From the NCBI RefSeq assembly GCF_002086455.1, contig NZ_MVHC01000002.1, positions 124,001 through 188,000 on the forward strand: a DNA stretch of 64,000 nt, given 5' to 3'. The notes below the pieces were generated by a model. The model saw only the letters and a list, made by a program, of their open reading frames with translations, did no database searches and was not told the origin of the DNA. A program made the position numbers and the translations under genes. Shown here piece after piece: positions 26,568 to 36,860 of the stretch. Position 1 is the stretch's first letter, and each line of letters begins with the position of its first letter. The DNA is from Mycolicibacter algericus DSM 45454 (lineage in GTDB: Bacteria; Actinomycetota; Actinomycetes; Mycobacteriales; Mycobacteriaceae).

Positions 26568-27704
26568 TCAGCGCGCGGACATCGCGAACACCACGAACTG
26601 CGTCAGCTGGCGCGGCGAGAAGTTGTCGTCGCTGACGAGCACCAGCGTTTGACGCCCGTCGGGCAGTTTGGGGCCCAGCGTGATCCCCTCGATGTTGTCC
26701 AGCGGTTCCAGGCCGGGCGTGGTCGACAGGTCGGCCACCAACGTCTTGACCATCGGGGTCACGGCCGCCCCGGCAAGGGCCGGCACGCCCAACACATCGG
26801 TGGCGTCCCCGATTTCGGCCCGGAACAACCGCACCGTCGGGCGCACGCTGAACGCCCGCTCGATCACCAGGAACGCGGTGTCCGACAACGCCACCAGGTC
26901 GGTCAGACCGTTGGTCTCGGCGGGGGCCGTGGCCGGCTCCAGCGGATAGGCGTATTGGGCGACCGGTGCGGCCGAGTCGGCGCCCGGGTCGACGCGGTAG
27001 GCGGTGATGCGGGTCAGCGCGCCGCGGGCCTGATCCGGCAGGGCACCGTCGTCGTAGCCGGGTCCTTCCATCGCGGCGAACAGCGACCGGCCGTCCGGGC
27101 TCAGCGTCAGCCCCTCGAGCGTCTTGTTGCGGCGCGGCCCGGTGCGCTGCGCCGACATCGCCAATTGCGGTGGCGTGGTCAACTGACCGAGATAGCTGCC
27201 GTCGAGCCCGGCGATCCTGACCCAGGGATCGGCCAGCACCGGACCACGCGGCCCGTCGGTGCGCCGCTCCCCCTCCGACGACCAATACAGCCGCTGCCGG
27301 CCGCTGTCGAACGCGATACCTTCCGGGTCCGGTGGCACGACCGGCGGCGAACTGTCGAACGACCGCGGTTCGAACTGCCGCCCGTGTTCGTCCAGCAGTG
27401 GGTGGACGGCCATGATCGCCACGGCATCGATGCCGCGATCGGACACCGACAGCCGTACCGTGTAGAACCGGGCCGGTCCGCTGGCCGACCGGTCGTCACT
27501 GATGACGTAGTAACAATCCCGCTGCGAGTCGTAACTGATCCCCGACAATCCGCCCACCGTCGTACCGGCGAACACGGTGCTCGGCGCCAGGTGGGCCTGA
27601 CCCAGGTATTCCACTCCCGGCGCCGCGACCGGCGCCTCGCACGGTCCGCAGCCGGCGACGAGTATCCAACACAGCGACAACAGCCGGGCCAGCTTCCAAC
27701 GCAC
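26568..27704 (-). CDS. Phytase-like esterase-domain lipoprotein
   Basis: 378 residues. The N-terminus is a lipoprotein signal: positively charged RWKLARLL, a hydrophobic core, and the lipobox LVAGC, so it is probably anchored outside the membrane. The rest matches the esterase-like-activity-of-phytase family (beta-propeller-like), with GGLSGISYD, PDPEGIAFD and LEGLTLSPDG repeats and a closing NIEGITLGP. Substrate unknown; phosphoester or ester hydrolysis is inferred from the family name only. It is divergent from the acyl-CoA oxidase-like gene (52 bp between starts). Confidence 0.82.
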   Translation of the reverse strand: MRWKLARLLSLCWILVAGCGPCEAPVAAPGVEYLGQAHLAPSTVFAGTTVGGLSGISYDSQRDCYYVISDDRSASGPARFYTVRLSVSDRGIDAVAIMAVHPLLDEHGRQFEPRSFDSSPPVVPPDPEGIAFDSGRQRLYWSSEGERRTDGPRGPVLADPWVRIAGLDGSYLGQLTTPPQLAMSAQRTGPRRNKTLEGLTLSPDGRSLFAAMEGPGYDDGALPDQARGALTRITAYRVDPGADSAAPVAQYAYPLEPATAPAETNGLTDLVALSDTAFLVIERAFSVRPTVRLFRAEIGDATDVLGVPALAGAAVTPMVKTLVADLSTTPGLEPLDNIEGITLGPKLPDGRQTLVLVSDDNFSPRQLTQFVVFAMSAR

Positions 27705-27756
27705 ACCGTAATTTAAACCCGGTTTACCGGTCGCCCAGCCCGGCTACCGTGCAGGG

Positions 27757-29706
27757 GTGACCATCTCCGCAGCACTCTGTGACACCTTGGATGGCCGTTG
27801 GCGCGCGGTGAAGAACCGGGTCCGAGCCACCCTGTCCGATGAGAAATTCCGTCCGCACCACACGCCGAACACGGTGATCGCGCGCGCCAAGGTCGCCGAA
27901 CAGCTCAGGATCATGGCCGGCACCGGTGTGGCCGCCGACAGCTTCCGCAAGGAACACGGTGGAACCGGCGATGTCGGCGCGGCGGTCAGCATGATCGAGA
28001 TGCTGGCGATGTCGGATCTGTCGCTGATGGTCAAGGCCGGCGTGCAGTGGGGGCTGTTCGGCGGCGCCGTGGAGAACCTGGGCACCGAGCGGCACCACCG
28101 CGCCTACGTCCAGAAGATCATCGACCTCGACCTGCTGGGCTGCTTCGCGATGACCGAGACCGGCCACGGCAGCGACGTACAGGCGCTGGAGACCACCGCC
28201 ACCTACGACCCGGCGACCGAGGAGTTCGTCATCGATTCGGCCACCGGTACGGCACGCAAGGACTACATCGGCGGGGCGGCCGAAACCGCCACCATCGCGG
28301 CGGTTTTCGCCCAGTTGAGAACACCGGGCCCGGGCGGGGAAGAGCAGGGTCACGGCGTGCACTGCCTCCTGGTGCCGATCAGGGATTCCGAGGGGAACGA
28401 CCTGCCCGGCGTCACCACCTCGGACTGTCACTACAAGGGCGGTCTGCCCGGGGTTGACAACGGTCGCATCGTCTTCGATCACGTCCGGGTTCCGCGCGAG
28501 AACCTGTTGAACAGGTACGCCGATGTCGACCCCGACGGCAGTTATCGGTCATCGATCGAAAGCGACGGCCGGCGATTCTTCACCATGATCGGCACCCTCA
28601 TCCGCGGCCGGGTCTCGGTGGGCGGGAGCGCGGGCGCAGCCGCCCGGGTCGCACTGGACATCGCTACTCGATACGCCTTGCAGCGCAGGCAGTTCAGCGC
28701 GCCAAGCGACGACGGCGCCGAGCACGAGGTGCTCATCATGGACTACCTGGTACATCAGCGCCGGCTGCTGCCGCTGATCGCACGGTCATACGCGCTGCAG
28801 TTCGCTCAGAACGAACTGGTGAGCAAATGCCATGACCTGCAGACCGCCGACGACCCCGACCCCGAGGAACAGCGGGAGTTGGAGGCGCGGGCGGCGGGGC
28901 TGAAGGCCGCCAACACCTGGCACGCGTCCCGGGCGATCCAGGAGGCGCGCGAGGCCTGCGGCGGCGCGGGCTACATGGCCGAGAACCGGCTGATCGCGTT
29001 GCGCGCCGACACCGACGTGTTCACCACCTTCGAGGGCGACAACCACGTGCTGACCCAACTGGTGGCCAAGCAACTGTTAACCGCCTACGCCGACGACATC
29101 GCCGGTATGAGCCCGGTCGACTGGGTGCGTTTCGCCGCCGAGACGGTCAGCGACCGGGTGCTGAAACGTACCGCCGCAGAGACGATCATCCAGACCTTCG
29201 TCGACGCCCGGCAAGACAGCGAGGAAGAAGGCAGTCTGTTCAACCGGGGTACCCAGCTGCACATGTTCACCGACCGCGAAGAGTATCTGCTGACGTCGGT
29301 GGCGCGCCGGTTGCGGGCCAAGTCCGAGGAGATGAGCGACTTCGACGCCTTCAACGCCGTTCAGGACCACGTGCTGCACGCCGCGGCCGCCCACATCGAC
29401 CGGGTGGTGCTGGAGGCCTTCGTCGCCGGCATCGAATCCTGCCCGGACGCGGATGCCCGCGAGCTGCTGGAGCTGGTGTGCGACCTGTACGCGCTCAGCG
29501 TCATCGAGGACGACAAGGCGTGGTACATCGAGCACCGCTACCTGTCCACCGATCGGGCCAAGGCGGTGACCCGCGGCATCAACGACCGGTGCCGGAAGTT
29601 GCGGCCGCACGCCGAGACCCTCGTCGACGGGTTCGGCATCCCGGAGCAGCTGCGATACGCCGAGATGCTGCATCCGGAACACTTGGCTGAGACTGCCCGC
29701 CGGTGA
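27757..29706 (+). CDS. Acyl-CoA oxidase/dehydrogenase-like flavoprotein
   Basis: 649 residues, longer than ordinary acyl-CoA dehydrogenases (about 400) and close to peroxisomal-type acyl-CoA oxidases. The FAD/substrate signature is FAMTETGHGSDVQALETTAT (about residues 128-147). The C-terminal part has ACGGAGYMAENRL and FTTFEGDNHVL, where the Glu is the expected catalytic base of the oxidase group. It should introduce the 2,3-double bond in an acyl-CoA, possibly handing electrons to O2. It starts at GTG 27757. There are no beta-oxidation partners next to it. Membership in the dehydrogenase/oxidase superfamily is certain; oxidase activity is inferred from length. Confidence 0.9.
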   Translation: MTISAALCDTLDGRWRAVKNRVRATLSDEKFRPHHTPNTVIARAKVAEQLRIMAGTGVAADSFRKEHGGTGDVGAAVSMIEMLAMSDLSLMVKAGVQWGLFGGAVENLGTERHHRAYVQKIIDLDLLGCFAMTETGHGSDVQALETTATYDPATEEFVIDSATGTARKDYIGGAAETATIAAVFAQLRTPGPGGEEQGHGVHCLLVPIRDSEGNDLPGVTTSDCHYKGGLPGVDNGRIVFDHVRVPRENLLNRYADVDPDGSYRSSIESDGRRFFTMIGTLIRGRVSVGGSAGAAARVALDIATRYALQRRQFSAPSDDGAEHEVLIMDYLVHQRRLLPLIARSYALQFAQNELVSKCHDLQTADDPDPEEQRELEARAAGLKAANTWHASRAIQEAREACGGAGYMAENRLIALRADTDVFTTFEGDNHVLTQLVAKQLLTAYADDIAGMSPVDWVRFAAETVSDRVLKRTAAETIIQTFVDARQDSEEEGSLFNRGTQLHMFTDREEYLLTSVARRLRAKSEEMSDFDAFNAVQDHVLHAAAAHIDRVVLEAFVAGIESCPDADARELLELVCDLYALSVIEDDKAWYIEHRYLSTDRAKAVTRGINDRCRKLRPHAETLVDGFGIPEQLRYAEMLHPEHLAETARR

Positions 29707-29766
29707 ATCCACCGGCCGACCGTCATAGGCTGTCCGCATCGATGCTCAAACAAAGGAGTACCAACC

Positions 29767-30165
29767 ATGGCGTGGTTCCTCGCGCTGAATGCCACACCGA
29801 CCAAGGGCGTCCAGGCACCGACCTATGAGCTGCAGGACTCCGCCGACATCGAGCGGATTACCGAGGAGATGGCCAGCTTCGCCGCCACCGACCGGGCGGT
29901 GGCGGTTCCCGCCGTCTTCAACAACGGCCGGCAGAAGGTCACGCTGTATGTGCGGCCGGCCGCCTGGGGCGCGTGGGCGATTTACGAGCTGACCGACGAG
30001 GAGCGCCGCGAGATGATGGCCAACAGCCCGCTGGTCAGTGCGCTCGCCCAGGCCCGCGCGGCTCAGCAGCAGCAGCAGTCCCAGTCACAGCAGACGCCCC
30101 CGATGTTCGCACCGCAACAGCCGCCTTCGCAGGCCGGTCCCTCGGTGATTCCCCGGCTGGACTGA
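29767..30165 (+). CDS. Small conserved-looking protein of unknown function
   Basis: 132 residues. The first ~95 form a compact mixed domain (MAWFLALNATPTKGVQAPTY, VTLYVRPAAWGAWAIYEL). The C-terminal ~40 residues are a low-complexity Gln/Pro tail (runs of Gln, then Ser-Gln and Pro). I do not recognise the family. The coding call rests on a good Shine-Dalgarno (AAAGGAG, 10 bases before ATG 29767), length and codon use like its neighbours. It follows the oxidase-like gene by 60 bp on the same strand and precedes tRNA-Asn on the opposite strand. There is no signal peptide, so it is probably cytosolic. Confidence 0.75.
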   Translation: MAWFLALNATPTKGVQAPTYELQDSADIERITEEMASFAATDRAVAVPAVFNNGRQKVTLYVRPAAWGAWAIYELTDEERREMMANSPLVSALAQARAAQQQQQSQSQQTPPMFAPQQPPSQAGPSVIPRLD

Positions 30166-30181
30166 CGCCGGTACAACGTGG

Positions 30182-30257
30182 TGGCTCCCCCGGGTGGACT
30201 CGAACCACCAACCCTCCGGTTAACAGCCGAATGCTCTGCCAATTGAGCTACAGGGGA
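30182..30257 (-). tRNA. tRNA-Asn (anticodon GTT)
   Basis: On the minus strand it begins TCCCCTGTAGCTC and ends with an encoded CCA. The 7-bp acceptor stem pairs TCCCCTG with CGGGGGA (one T-G wobble), the anticodon loop reads CTGTTAA, and the T-loop has GGTTCGAGTCC. M. tuberculosis has its Asn tRNA at the same position, before Rv2342. It is 76 nt including CCA. Confidence 0.97.
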
Positions 30258-30387
30258 CTGCTGTCCGCGTGGACTTGCACGACTCTAGCGCATCCGGACA
30301 GCACCGCCTCCCGACGGGGGTCGCACCGAAACGCGCCGCCGCCGCGTGAGGCAGGATGGAAACACCGCACGATGTAGGGAGCAGCAT

Positions 30388-30642
30388 TTGATCGGGTACG
30401 TCGTCGTGATGGGCGTCGGCTACGTGATGGGCACGAAAGCCGGCCGTCGCCGCTACGAGCAGATCGTCGGCACCTACCACGCGCTGACCAGCAGCCCGAT
30501 CGCCAAATCGGTGATCGACAAGGGACGGCGCAGCATCGCCAACCGAATCCATCCCGACCAGAAGATGGTGACACTGACCGAGCTCGAGGACGGCATGACG
30601 GTGCTGCGGCCCGAGGACTCCGACGAATCCGGCCGGCACTGA
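30388..30642 (+). CDS. Rv2342-type small membrane-associated protein
   Basis: 84 residues beginning at TTG 30388 (MIGYVVVMGVGYVMGTKAGR). The N-terminal ~15 residues are hydrophobic with Gly residues, followed by a basic GTKAGRRRYEQI stretch, as in small YtxH-like proteins. M. tuberculosis Rv2342, at the same place between tRNA-Asn and dnaG, is the match. AGGGAG lies about 6 bases before the TTG. Function is unknown; the sequence suggests a peripheral or single-span membrane protein. It is convergent with dnaG. Confidence 0.8.
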   Translation: MIGYVVVMGVGYVMGTKAGRRRYEQIVGTYHALTSSPIAKSVIDKGRRSIANRIHPDQKMVTLTELEDGMTVLRPEDSDESGRH

Positions 30643-30671
30643 TCCGCTCAGGCGATCAGGCGATCAGGCGG

Positions 30672-32567
30672 TCAGGCGGTCAGGTCGTCGCCGCTGGCCT
30701 GCTCGAGCAGACTGCGCCGGTAGGCCTCCATCGCGACCAGGTCCCCGAACAGGGCGTGGTATTCGTCACTGTGTTCCACCGGTGACATGCGCTGCAGCTT
30801 GGACTTGACCTCGGCGATCTGCCGGCCCACCCAAACCTCCTGCAACCGGGCCAGCACACCGCCGATGTAGCGGGGCAGTTTCTCGTCATCGACGCGGATG
30901 GACTCCACGCTCAACTCGTGGATGAGGCCGATCGTCAGCGGCGAGGTGGTCTGCTCGCGCACCGTCTCGATCCACTGCGCGCCCGCGGCCGCCCCGGCGG
31001 TTCCGCCGGCGGTGTCGATCGCCGAGCGCACCGCCGCGTAACCGGGATGGGTGAAACTCTCCACCGTCAGGCTGTCGAACACCGGCCCGGCCAGCGCAGG
31101 AAACTGCAGCGCCGCCTTGAGCGCCTCCCGCTGCGGCCACAGCGTCGGATCGGCCGGATTGGGGCGTGCGACCGGCGGCTGGGCGACCGCCGCGGCCGAA
31201 GTGGTGGACATGCGCTTCGCGGCGCCCCGGGAATCCTTGGCCGCGGCGCGCACCCTTCCGATGACCTGCGCGACGTCGTCCCATCCCACCCAGCCGGCCA
31301 GTTGGCGGGCGTATTCGTCGCGCAGCGTCGGGTCCTTGATCGCCGCGACCATCGGTACGCAGCGACGCAGCGCAGCGACCCGCCCCTCGGCGTTGTCCAG
31401 GTCCATCTCGGCCAGCGCGGTGCGGACTGCGAACTCGAACAACGGGGTTCGGCGTGCCACCAGGTCGCGCAGCGCCTCGTCGCCGTGGGCCAGCCGCAGA
31501 TCGCACGGGTCCATGCCGTCGGCGGCCACCGCGACGAACGACTGTCCTGCCAGTTGTTGTTCACCCTCGAGGGCCTTGACCGCCGCCGCACGCCCGGCCG
31601 CGTCGCCGTCGAAGACGTAGATCAGCTCCCCCCGGAAGAACTTGTCGTCCATCATCAGTCGACGCAGCATCGCCAGGTGCTCGTCGCCGAAGGCTGTGCC
31701 GCACGACGCGACGGCGGTGGTCACCCCCGCCAGGTGCATCGCCATCACATCGGTGTAGCCCTCCACCACGATGGCCTGGTGCCCGCGCGCGATGTCCCGT
31801 TTGGCCAGGTCGAGACCGAACAGCACGTTGGACTTCTTGTACAGCGTCGTTTCCGGGGTGTTGACGTACTTGGCCTCCATCGGGTCGTCGTCGAACAACC
31901 GGCGGGCGCCGAACCCGATCACCTCCCCCGCCGAGGACCGGATCGGCCACAGCAGCCGACGGTGAAACCGGTCCATCGGGCCGCGGCGTCCCTCCCGGGA
32001 CAGTCCTGCGGCTTCCAGCTCCTTGAACTCGAAGCCCTTACGCAACAGGTGTTTCGTCAGGCCGTCCCACCCCGAAGGGGCGAACCCGCAGCCGAACCGC
32101 TGGGCCGCGGCGGCGTCGAAGTTACGTTCGGTGAGGTACTTGCGCGCCGGTGCGGCCTCGGGGCTGCCCAACGCCGCGGCGTAGAACTCCGCTGCCGCAG
32201 CGTTGGCGGCGATCAGCCGGCTGCGGCCGCCGCGCTCGCGCTGGATGTTGGTGGCCGATGCCCCGGTGTAGGTGATGGTGTGGCCGACCCGGTCGGCCAA
32301 CAGTTCGACCGCCTCGACGAAGCTGGCGTGCTCGATCTTCTGCACGAACGCGTAGACGTCACCGCCCTCCCCGCAACCGAAACAGTGGAACAGGCCGTGG
32401 TTGGGGCGGACGTGAAACGACGGCGACTTCTCGTTGTGAAACGGGCACAGGCCCTTGAGCGAGTCGGCTCCGGCCCTCCTGAGCTGCACGTAATCGCCGA
32501 CCACATCCTCGATCCGGACACGTTCGCGGATGGTGGCGATGTCGCGATCGGAGATACGGCCGGGCAC
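30672..32567 (-). CDS. dnaG: DNA primase DnaG
   Basis: 631 residues (M. tuberculosis Rv2343c). The N-terminal CHC2 zinc finger is intact (LCPFHNEKSPSFHV and CFGCGEGGD). The RNA-polymerase domain contains the TOPRIM acidic residues in VVEGYTDVMAM and FDGDAAGRAA. The C-terminal helicase-binding region follows. It makes RNA primers at the replication fork with the DnaB helicase. Start is GTG 32567 (MPGRISDRDIATIRERV). In M. tuberculosis dgt lies directly upstream; here a sensor-domain gene on the opposite strand is inserted between them. Confidence 0.97.
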   Translation of the reverse strand: MPGRISDRDIATIRERVRIEDVVGDYVQLRRAGADSLKGLCPFHNEKSPSFHVRPNHGLFHCFGCGEGGDVYAFVQKIEHASFVEAVELLADRVGHTITYTGASATNIQRERGGRSRLIAANAAAAEFYAAALGSPEAAPARKYLTERNFDAAAAQRFGCGFAPSGWDGLTKHLLRKGFEFKELEAAGLSREGRRGPMDRFHRRLLWPIRSSAGEVIGFGARRLFDDDPMEAKYVNTPETTLYKKSNVLFGLDLAKRDIARGHQAIVVEGYTDVMAMHLAGVTTAVASCGTAFGDEHLAMLRRLMMDDKFFRGELIYVFDGDAAGRAAAVKALEGEQQLAGQSFVAVAADGMDPCDLRLAHGDEALRDLVARRTPLFEFAVRTALAEMDLDNAEGRVAALRRCVPMVAAIKDPTLRDEYARQLAGWVGWDDVAQVIGRVRAAAKDSRGAAKRMSTTSAAAVAQPPVARPNPADPTLWPQREALKAALQFPALAGPVFDSLTVESFTHPGYAAVRSAIDTAGGTAGAAAGAQWIETVREQTTSPLTIGLIHELSVESIRVDDEKLPRYIGGVLARLQEVWVGRQIAEVKSKLQRMSPVEHSDEYHALFGDLVAMEAYRRSLLEQASGDDLTA

Positions 32568-32649
32568 CGGGTCAGTCTAGAGTGCACCGCCGGTCGCCAA
32601 CCCCGATGTTTTAAGCTCGGTCCGTCAACGTCGAGGTCCGGGAGCGCCC

Positions 32650-33447
32650 ATGAGTCTGTCCGAGCAGCCAACGGCGGCGAAATCCAAGCGACCTCGCCTC
32701 CTACTGGCGATCGCTGTCGTCGTACTGGCCGTGGTGGGGCTGGTGCTGTGGCTGGTCTGGCCCGACCGCTCCCGCGGCGCCGCATCGGGTATCACCGGCG
32801 AGACCGTCAAGCAGGTCCTGCTCGACGGCGCCGAGCTCACGAAGATGCTGGACCAGCCCTTCACCACTGTCACCGGGCCGCCCGCCTACGGCGGCCTGGA
32901 GGCGATGGAGGACTCGTCGGCGACCGGCGAATGCGTGGGCGTCGTGGACGTCGCACCGAAGAGCGTGTACGCCGCGGCCGACGTGCAGAGCTACGCACGC
33001 GAGACGTGGATCGACTCCGAACCCCACCGGGACGGGTTCACGCCGCTCACCACCCGGGTGATGTTCGTCAAGGAGGCCGTGGTCGCGCTGCCCAGCGAGG
33101 CCGACGCGCAGGAGTTGTTCGCGAGCTTCGCCGAGCAGTGGCAGCGCTGCGACGGGCGTCCGGTCAACACGACCGACCCGGTTTCGGGAGCGCAGCCGCA
33201 CCTGCACGGCACCGAAATGCACATCACCGACGTGCGGGTCACCGATGACGTGCTGGCGGCCTCCATCGTGCTCGACAAGAGCCCCAAGGCCCCCGACACC
33301 CGGGCCATCGGCGTACGCGGCAACTACATCGTCGGGGTGCTGATCGCGTTCACCGGCACCGAGAACGCCACCGGTTCCGCCGATCCCCAAACCAGCAGCA
33401 TCCAGGCCGTGCAGGCGATGATGGACAAGGTCACCGAACTCGGCTGA
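32650..33447 (+). CDS. Membrane-anchored PknH-like sensor-domain protein
   Basis: 265 residues. A short basic cytoplasmic N-terminus (KSKRPRLL) is followed by one membrane span (about residues 18-37, LLAIAVVVLAVVGLVLWLVW) and an extracytoplasmic domain with the layout of the PknH extracellular sensor: a Cys pair (GECVGV and WQRCDGR) and DVQSYARETW. The family binds an unknown ligand outside the membrane; here there is no kinase domain, so it is a stand-alone sensor-like protein. It lies between dnaG and dgt, divergent from dnaG (82 bp) and convergent with dgt (6 bp between stops). Confidence 0.85.
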   Translation: MSLSEQPTAAKSKRPRLLLAIAVVVLAVVGLVLWLVWPDRSRGAASGITGETVKQVLLDGAELTKMLDQPFTTVTGPPAYGGLEAMEDSSATGECVGVVDVAPKSVYAAADVQSYARETWIDSEPHRDGFTPLTTRVMFVKEAVVALPSEADAQELFASFAEQWQRCDGRPVNTTDPVSGAQPHLHGTEMHITDVRVTDDVLAASIVLDKSPKAPDTRAIGVRGNYIVGVLIAFTGTENATGSADPQTSSIQAVQAMMDKVTELG

Positions 33448-33453
33448 GGCCAC

Positions 33454-34710
33454 TCAGCCCGCCGCGAGACGCTCCAATCGTCCCTCGGTGCACGACGCGA
33501 TCTGATCGATGACGACCCGCAACCGCGCGCCGTCGTCCGCAGCGGCGACGAACGCCGGGACGAAGATCGGATCCAGGCTCTCCGGCGCCCCGGCAAGCAG
33601 CCGGTGCGCCACCTCGTGAATCCGCTCACGCTGGGCGGCCTGGATCTTCCGGTGCTGATCTTCGGACATGATGAACTGCACCGCAAGGGTTTTCAGCACG
33701 GCTACTTCGGCCCGAACGAGTTCAGGCACCTCCAAGTCGGCCTGGTAGCGGGTCAGCGGCCGGCGGCCCGCGGTGGCATGAGTAGCGCTGATCGCCGCGG
33801 AGGCGAACCGGCCGACCAACTCGCTGGTGAGTCGCTTCAACGCCACGGACGCCGACAGTGTGACCACGAATTTGCCGTAGCCGGCGACCGCGGCCACCAC
33901 CGGCAGTTCGGTGAGTCGTTGAGCCGCCGCGGCCAGATCATGCTCCCCGTCGGGATCGCCGAGCCGCGCCAGTTCGGCCACCGTCGAGGCGTCGCCGAGC
34001 ACCCGCAAGTCGATGCGACCCGCGATGACACCGTCTTCGACGTCGTGCACCGAGTAGGCGACGTCGTCGGCCCAGTCCATGATCTGCGACTCCAAGCAGA
34101 CCCGGCCCTCCGGCGCTCCTCGACGCATCCATTCGGCGGCGGCACGGTCGTCGTCGTAGAACCCGAACTTGGTTCGGTCCGGGCCGTTTTCCGACCGTCG
34201 CGGCCATGGATATTTGGTGACCGCGTCCAGCGCCGCCCGGGTCAGGTTCAGTCCCGCGCTTGCGCCGTCCGGCCCCAGGACTTTGGGTTCCAGGCCGGTC
34301 AGAATGCGGAAGTTTTGCGCGTTGCCTTCGAATCCGCCGCAACCGGAAGCGATTTCGTTGAGTGCCTGCTCGCCGTTGTGACCGTACGGCGGATGCCCGA
34401 TGTCGTGAGCCAGTCCGGCCAGGTCGACCAGGTCAGGGTCGCAGCCCAGTCCGATCGCCATCCCGCGCCCGATCTGGGCCACCTCCAGCGAATGGGTCAG
34501 CCGGGTGCGCGGCGTATCGCCGTCGCGGGGCCCGACGACCTGGGTCTTGTCGGCCAACCGGCGCAGTGCGGCGCTGTGCAGCACCCGGGCCCGGTCCCGG
34601 GCGAAGTCGGTCCGGTGCTGGCCGCCGGTTCCGGGCAGGCCGGCCGTCTTCGACGTCTCCGCCACGATGCGATCGCGATCGTGCGCGCCGTAGCTGTCGT
34701 ATGAGTTCAT
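33454..34710 (-). CDS. dgt: Deoxyguanosinetriphosphate triphosphohydrolase-like HD protein
   Basis: 418 residues. The HD-domain metal ligands are visible: [14 protein letters not shown] and [15 protein letters not shown], with later [13 protein letters not shown]. The family hydrolyses dNTPs to nucleosides and triphosphate and limits dNTP pools. M. tuberculosis Rv2344c is the match. The start is ATG 34710 ([18 protein letters not shown]); the longer frame to 34851 adds a Gly/Ser-rich stretch with no family counterpart. It is divergent from the TPM-domain gene, with 149 bp between starts. Confidence 0.94.
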   Translation of the reverse strand: MNSYDSYGAHDRDRIVAETSKTAGLPGTGGQHRTDFARDRARVLHSAALRRLADKTQVVGPRDGDTPRTRLTHSLEVAQIGRGMAIGLGCDPDLVDLAGLAHDIGHPPYGHNGEQALNEIASGCGGFEGNAQNFRILTGLEPKVLGPDGASAGLNLTRAALDAVTKYPWPRRSENGPDRTKFGFYDDDRAAAEWMRRGAPEGRVCLESQIMDWADDVAYSVHDVEDGVIAGRIDLRVLGDASTVAELARLGDPDGEHDLAAAAQRLTELPVVAAVAGYGKFVVTLSASVALKRLTSELVGRFASAAISATHATAGRRPLTRYQADLEVPELVRAEVAVLKTLAVQFIMSEDQHRKIQAAQRERIHEVAHRLLAGAPESLDPIFVPAFVAAADDGARLRVVIDQIASCTEGRLERLAAG

Positions 34711-34846
34711 GGCCACCGGCGCCAGTCTATTTAGCGCGCCCCCACATCGATGACACGCCGGCCCGAAGTCCGGCGCCGCGCCGCCCGAGCCGCCCGAGCC
34801 GTCCAGGCCGGCCGCAGAATTCCATCGATCGCCCAGGGATCGCATA

Positions 34847-34859
34847 TACATTGACCAGC
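34847..34859 (+). promoter_or_regulatory. -10-like hexamer before the TPM-domain gene
   Basis: TACATT (34847-34852) sits 7 bases before ATG 34860, and no Shine-Dalgarno precedes the ATG. The spacing suggests a leaderless mRNA. The surrounding GCATATACATTG is one of the few AT-rich patches nearby. Confidence 0.35.
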
Positions 34860-36860
34860 ATGCGAATCACGCGCCTGATCAGCGCCGTCCTGGCGATCCT
34901 CACCGCGGCGCTGCTCGTGGCGCCGAGCGCCGCGGCGCAACCACCGCTGCGGCTGCCCAGTTCGATCACCGACAGCGCCGGGGTGCTGTCGCAATCCGAC
35001 CGCGCCGAGGTGCAGGCCGCGATCGACAAGCTCTACGCCGACCGGCACGTGCGGCTGTGGGTGGTCTACGTCGAGGTCTTCTCCGGGCAGACCGCCGACG
35101 GGTGGGGCCGCAGCACGGCCCAGCTCAGCGACCTGGGCAACAACGACGCCCTGCTGGCGGTGGCCACCGCCGACCGCAGCTACGCGTTCCTGGTGTCCAA
35201 CGGCATCTCCGAGATCAGCACCTCCCAAGTCGACGCGCTGCGGCGCAACCAGATCGAGCCGGCCCTGCACCGCGGCGACTGGGCCGGGGCGGCCGCTGTC
35301 GCCGCCGACGGGTTGGACGCGGCGGCAGCTCCGGCCGAGGTGAACTGGGCGCCGATCTTGATCGCGCTGGCCGCGGTGGCGGCCGCCGGCGTGGTGGTGT
35401 GGCTGGTGGCACGTCAGCTGCGGCGTAGGCGTCACGCCGCGGCGCTGGCCGCAGCCCGGCGCGTCGACCCGACCGATCCGAACGCGTTGGCCGCCGTGCC
35501 GGTGTTCGCATTGGATGCGCTGTCGCGCGAGAAGGTGGTCGAGGTCGACAACGCGGTACGCACCAGCGCCAACGAGTTGCAGCTGGCGGTCGATGAGTTC
35601 GGGCAGGAACGCACCCGGCCGTTCGCACAGGCGGTCGCCAGCGCCAACGCCGCCATGGAGCACGCCTTCACGGTGCGTCAGCAACTCGACGACGACATCC
35701 CCGAGACACCGGCCCAGCAGCGCGATCTGCTGACCGGGGTGATCGTCACCGCCGCCAAGGCCGACCGCGAACTGGAGACCCAGCGTGCGTCGTTCGAGCA
35801 GTTGCGTGACCTGGTGCTCAACGCACCGGCGCGCCTCGACGACCTGACCCGACGGCTCGTCGAGCTGACCGGGCGCATTCCGCTCTCCGAGCAGCACCTG
35901 GTCGAGTTGCATCGCGAGTTCGACGCCACGGCACTCAGTTCGGTGTCCGGCAACGTCAAGACCGCGCAGGACCGGGCGGCCTTCGCCGAACGCAACATCA
36001 CCCGGGCGCGCGGGCTGGCCGATCGCCCGGTGACCGGCGGGCAGAGCGAACTGGTGGACGCCGTGCGGGCCGCGGAGTCCGGATTGGGCCAGGGCCGGGC
36101 GCTGCTCGACGCGGTGGACAACGCCGCCCGCGACATCAGGCACGCGGTCGCCACGCTGCCGGAGGCGATCACCGACGCCGAAGCCGGCATCGCACAGGCC
36201 AATGCACAGCTGCAGCGCGGCGCGGGCCCACACAGGTCCGAGCTGACCTCGGCCCGCGACACCGCGGTCAGGGCTGTCGCCGCCGCGCGGTCCAGCGGAG
36301 ATCCGCTGGGGGCGTTCACCGCGTTGACCAAGGCCGACGCTGATCTGGACCGGCTGCTGGACACCGTGGCAGAGGAACGCGCGGCCGCCGAGCGACTGGC
36401 CCGCACGCTGGAGCAGGCGCTGTTCACCGCGTCGTCGCGGATCCGCGCCGTCTCGGATTACATCGACACTCGCCGCGGCAGCGTCGGCCCGGAGGCCCGC
36501 ACCCGGCTGGCCGAGGCCCGCCGCCGGCTCGAGGCCGCCCAGGACACGCGCAGCACCGACGTCGCCGGCGCCATCAGCCAGGCCAACGGTGCGGCCACAC
36601 TGGCCGCCGCGGCCCAGTCACTGGCCAAGGCCGACGTGCAGGCCGCACAGCGGGCCTACTACGGGCGCTACGGCGGCGGCCCCGGTCGTGGCGGGGACAC
36701 CGGCGCCATGCTGGGCGGCATCATCATCGGCAACATCCTCAGCGGTGGCGGTATGGGTGGCGGCTTCGGCGGCGGTAGCAGCGGCGGAGGTTGGAGTCCG
36801 ACCTCGTTCGGCGGCTCTTCGGGCGGCGGCGGCTTCTTCGGCGGCGGCGGCCGCTTCTAG
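34860..36860 (+). CDS. TPM-domain membrane protein with coiled-coil and glycine-rich tail
   Basis: 666 residues (M. tuberculosis Rv2345). A signal peptide (about 1-26, ending APSAAAQ) is followed by an extracytoplasmic TPM domain (about 30-150: [31 protein letters not shown]). A transmembrane helix comes next (about 162-182, [17 protein letters not shown]), then a long Ala/Arg/Glu-rich helical region of coiled-coil type, and a C-terminal Gly/Ser/Phe tail with runs of Gly. TPM domains bind metal or phosphate in other systems (photosystem II assembly). The cellular role here is unknown. The Gly-rich tail may mediate protein contacts. Confidence 0.9.
   Translation: MRITRLISAVLAILTAALLVAPSAAAQPPLRLPSSITDSAGVLSQSDRAEVQAAIDKLYADRHVRLWVVYVEVFSGQTADGWGRSTAQLSDLGNNDALLAVATADRSYAFLVSNGISEISTSQVDALRRNQIEPALHRGDWAGAAAVAADGLDAAAAPAEVNWAPILIALAAVAAAGVVVWLVARQLRRRRHAAALAAARRVDPTDPNALAAVPVFALDALSREKVVEVDNAVRTSANELQLAVDEFGQERTRPFAQAVASANAAMEHAFTVRQQLDDDIPETPAQQRDLLTGVIVTAAKADRELETQRASFEQLRDLVLNAPARLDDLTRRLVELTGRIPLSEQHLVELHREFDATALSSVSGNVKTAQDRAAFAERNITRARGLADRPVTGGQSELVDAVRAAESGLGQGRALLDAVDNAARDIRHAVATLPEAITDAEAGIAQANAQLQRGAGPHRSELTSARDTAVRAVAAARSSGDPLGAFTALTKADADLDRLLDTVAEERAAAERLARTLEQALFTASSRIRAVSDYIDTRRGSVGPEARTRLAEARRRLEAAQDTRSTDVAGAISQANGAATLAAAAQSLAKADVQAAQRAYYGRYGGGPGRGGDTGAMLGGIIIGNILSGGGMGGGFGGGSSGGGWSPTSFGGSSGGGGFFGGGGRF

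Noticed and set aside
30918..33248. 776-residue plus-strand frame antisense to dnaG
   Set aside because: Low-complexity composition; DnaG on the other strand has intact zinc-finger and TOPRIM motifs.
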